In this document: positions 62,365 to 64,000 of the stretch, piece by piece
Position numbering within the stretch: the first letter of the stretch is position 1
How the letters are laid out: each line of letters opens with the position of its first letter
Origin: UBA3824 sp017541145
GTDB lineage: Bacteria; Bacteroidota; Bacteroidia; Bacteroidales; UBA3824
NCBI GenBank assembly: GCA_947168365.1
Contig: CAMVLO010000012.1
Location: 1-64,000, forward strand
Length of the DNA stretch: 64,000 nt
Direction of reading: 5' to 3'
Made by a program: the position numbers and the translations under genes
The notes under the pieces: generated by a model
What the model saw: the letters and a program-made list of their open reading frames with translations, nothing else
What the model was told of the DNA's origin: nothing
Databases searched by the model: none

Positions 62365-63123
62365 TTATTTACAACTTCCGAATTGTATTTTATCCAATGC
62401 GTTAATAAGTCCGTTATAATCAATAGTTTCTAACGGTTGTTTGCCTTGTGCGTAACTACAAAAGTTTACCTTTTTGTCCCACGAAACTGAGCAAAAATTA
62501 TCGGGCGGAGTACATTTAAGAAGGCATGACGGACTTTGAAACGGTTTTCCGTCAGCAATATACAGCAACGTTTTGGGATCGGGAGTTTCGGAAAAACGTT
62601 GCGGAATCAGGATTATTTGTTTTGGTGTTAAAAGTCCGTCGGTCAAAAGCGAATAAACACGTTTGCAATTTTCCGCTTTGTTTTTGTTTATCAACAAGTT
62701 GACGCCAACGGTAATGTCGGTTTCAGAGGTGATTTTTTCCAACATTTTTATAACACGCGAAACCTCGTTTTCGTTGTCAGGAAAATGAATTGTAAGATGA
62801 ATTTTATCTGGTCTGTGGTTTTTCAGACGGAAAAAAACATCGGCATTTTCAAACGGCAAACCGTTAGAGGTAACAGACAGATACACAACAGGTTGAATTG
62901 CAGAAATAATTTCAAAAACGCCGTCAAATTCAAACGGTTCGCCACCGCCTAACGAAACGGCTTCAATTCCGTTGTCAGCGCAATCTTTCACAAAGTCAAC
63001 AACCTGATTTGCAGTCCACTGTGTATCGCCGGATTTTGAACTTCTGTTATAACAAAACCCGCAACCCTTACTGCAAAAATTAGAAAGGTCTATCGACAGA
63101 AGTTTTAGATTTTTGTATTTCAT
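62365..63123 (-). CDS. radical SAM protein
   Basis: The 252-residue protein has the radical SAM Fe-S motif CxxxCxxC at Cys17, Cys21 and Cys24 (NFCSKGCGFCYN), then VSLGGGEPFEF (the GGEP S-adenosylmethionine contact) and YLSVTSNGLPFENA. The C-terminal part has five more Cys (SPSCLLKCTPPDNFCSVSW, VNFCSYAQ, FGSCK), suggesting a second Fe-S cluster in the manner of SPASM or twitch domains, though shortened. It would modify a peptide or small molecule. Its start overlaps the upstream gene by 44 nt, so the pair is coupled. Confidence 0.87.
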   Translation of the reverse strand: MKYKNLKLLSIDLSNFCSKGCGFCYNRSSKSGDTQWTANQVVDFVKDCADNGIEAVSLGGGEPFEFDGVFEIISAIQPVVYLSVTSNGLPFENADVFFRLKNHRPDKIHLTIHFPDNENEVSRVIKMLEKITSETDITVGVNLLINKNKAENCKRVYSLLTDGLLTPKQIILIPQRFSETPDPKTLLYIADGKPFQSPSCLLKCTPPDNFCSVSWDKKVNFCSYAQGKQPLETIDYNGLINALDKIQFGSCK

Positions 63124-64000
63124 TGTCTAATGATTTTTCGTTATATATTAACTCTTCAACTTCTTTTTCTGTTAGTTTTATAGGAATTTTCATGCCACGG
63201 TATTCGCGGTTGGCATAATCCATAATTTCGTCGTGATGAGCCTCAATTTCCGAAAATAAATAAAACGGAAATTTTTGACCACAGATTTCAATTTCGTGAT
63301 TTCCTACTGCAAAAAACTTTTCAACTATTAACATCACTTCATCGTCAATAATTAAAAGATAAGGATTCAAAAATTTTATTACTTTTTCAATCGGGTTTTT
63401 CTGAAACCTTTTAATTCTTTCTTTTTCGGACAATTGTGTGATATAATCTTTTTTCTCTCTCCAAAACAATTTTATGCTTAATTCATCATCCGAAAAAGCA
63501 GACATTGCAGCAAAATTCCCTTTTTTATAATCAATTTCTGCCTTAGGGCTGCCTGAATACTCTAATATCAAAACCGTACAATAATAAGCACATTGATTAA
63601 TATAAAAAGGTTCACTTTTGGATAGCGGTAAACAATTCAAATAATATGCAAACGCTCCTTTTCCGTCGGATAGTTTATAATAATCAAATTTCAATTGCTC
63701 TTCCGGTGAAATGTTGAATGAAAAAAATTCAAAATCGTCATCTGCCCATTTTGCCCAATCGGAAATATAGTAATCTGCGATTTGCAATGTATCTGTTTCT
63801 GAGAATTTAATTGGTAGTTTCAGAATCTCATTCTGTGCTTTTTCTGGTAATTGAGAAACTTTTACAGGATATTCAGGCTTTACAACACGAGCAATTGGCA
63901 ATTTTCTCGAATAGGATTGCTTATAAACATAGAATGGAACTTTTCTAAACTCCATATCATCAAAATTAATATACGTCTCGTAATTGCTTGGTATATAATA
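63080..64000 (-). CDS. hypothetical protein, N terminus beyond the window
   Basis: The first ATG inside the window is at 63955 and gives 291 residues, but the frame stays open to the edge and reads a plausible YIPSNYETYINFDD before that Met, so the real start is probably outside. The visible protein is acidic and aromatic-rich, with no signal peptide and no domain I recognise; its last 14 codons overlap the radical SAM gene. The overlap suggests a joint function with that enzyme, perhaps as substrate, carrier or partner. Confidence 0.65.
   Translation of the reverse strand, partial: YYIPSNYETYINFDDMEFRKVPFYVYKQSYSRKLPIARVVKPEYPVKVSQLPEKAQNEILKLPIKFSETDTLQIADYYISDWAKWADDDFEFFSFNISPEEQLKFDYYKLSDGKGAFAYYLNCLPLSKSEPFYINQCAYYCTVLILEYSGSPKAEIDYKKGNFAAMSAFSDDELSIKLFWREKKDYITQLSEKERIKRFQKNPIEKVIKFLNPYLLIIDDEVMLIVEKFFAVGNHEIEICGQKFPFYLFSEIEAHHDEIMDYANREYRGMKIPIKLTEKEVEELIYNEKSLDNEIQKSKTSVDRPF

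Overview
The window comes from a low-G+C member of the Bacteroidota, most likely Bacteroidales. The evidence is: many genes are preceded by the Bacteroidota sigma-factor -7 element TAnnTTTG (for example TATCTTTG, TAACTTTG, TACATTTG) and few have strong Shine-Dalgarno sites; glutamine synthetase is the large type III form; there is a type IX secretion (T9SS) sorting domain, a SusC-like/TonB-type outer-membrane barrel, a GH127 arabinofuranosidase and several MKK-type secreted proteins and lipoproteins. One tRNA-Leu(CAG) is present. There is no rRNA, CRISPR array or complete insertion sequence.

Layout. 1-6.7 kb: two secreted proteins of unknown role, a visibly G+C-richer GH127 enzyme, an M18 aminopeptidase and a small outer-membrane protein. 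6.7-10.6 kb: a three-gene membrane/zinc-ribbon/Tim44-like cluster. 10.6-11.3 kb: tRNA-Leu followed by a probable gene remnant. 11.3-16.2 kb: SulP transporter, alpha/beta hydrolase, GH5 glycanase, barrel protein. 16.4-19.3 kb: AAA-ATPase/PD-(D/E)XK protein, a HigA-type antitoxin without a visible toxin, and a broken KilA-N gene, which together look like an eroded accessory patch. 19.3-29.4 kb: a nitrogen-assimilation block, glutamine synthetase III - gltB - gltD - asnB, all on the minus strand and separated by terminators. 29.7-37.6 kb: a cytoplasmic-type papain protease fused to a TerB-like domain and an acidic repeat tail, MgtC, a glycan-binding secreted protein, a TPR/SpoIIE-type phosphatase, and a TIM-barrel/methyltransferase fusion paired with a VanW protein.

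37.8-49.7 kb is the most striking region: a tight three-gene operon led by a 3410-residue secreted protein (three LamG domains, fibronectin-like and carboxypeptidase-regulatory-like domains, T9SS sorting tail), followed 5 nt later by a small lipoprotein that carries a copy of a module also found near the giant's C terminus, and 1 nt later by an OmpA-type barrel protein. I infer a surface adhesin or glycan-binding system with its own outer-membrane partner(s).

50-64 kb: YjbR protein, CDF metal transporter, a secreted protein with a lost lipobox Cys, a flavin-reductase-like PPOX protein, three Rpn-type PD-(D/E)XK nucleases (two of them sharing an 808-bp direct repeat that reads as identical), GNAT enzymes, a large outer-membrane barrel protein, and at the right edge a four-gene operon with a radical SAM protein, a GNAT and a CatA-like acetyltransferase. 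The most upstream gene of that operon runs off the window.
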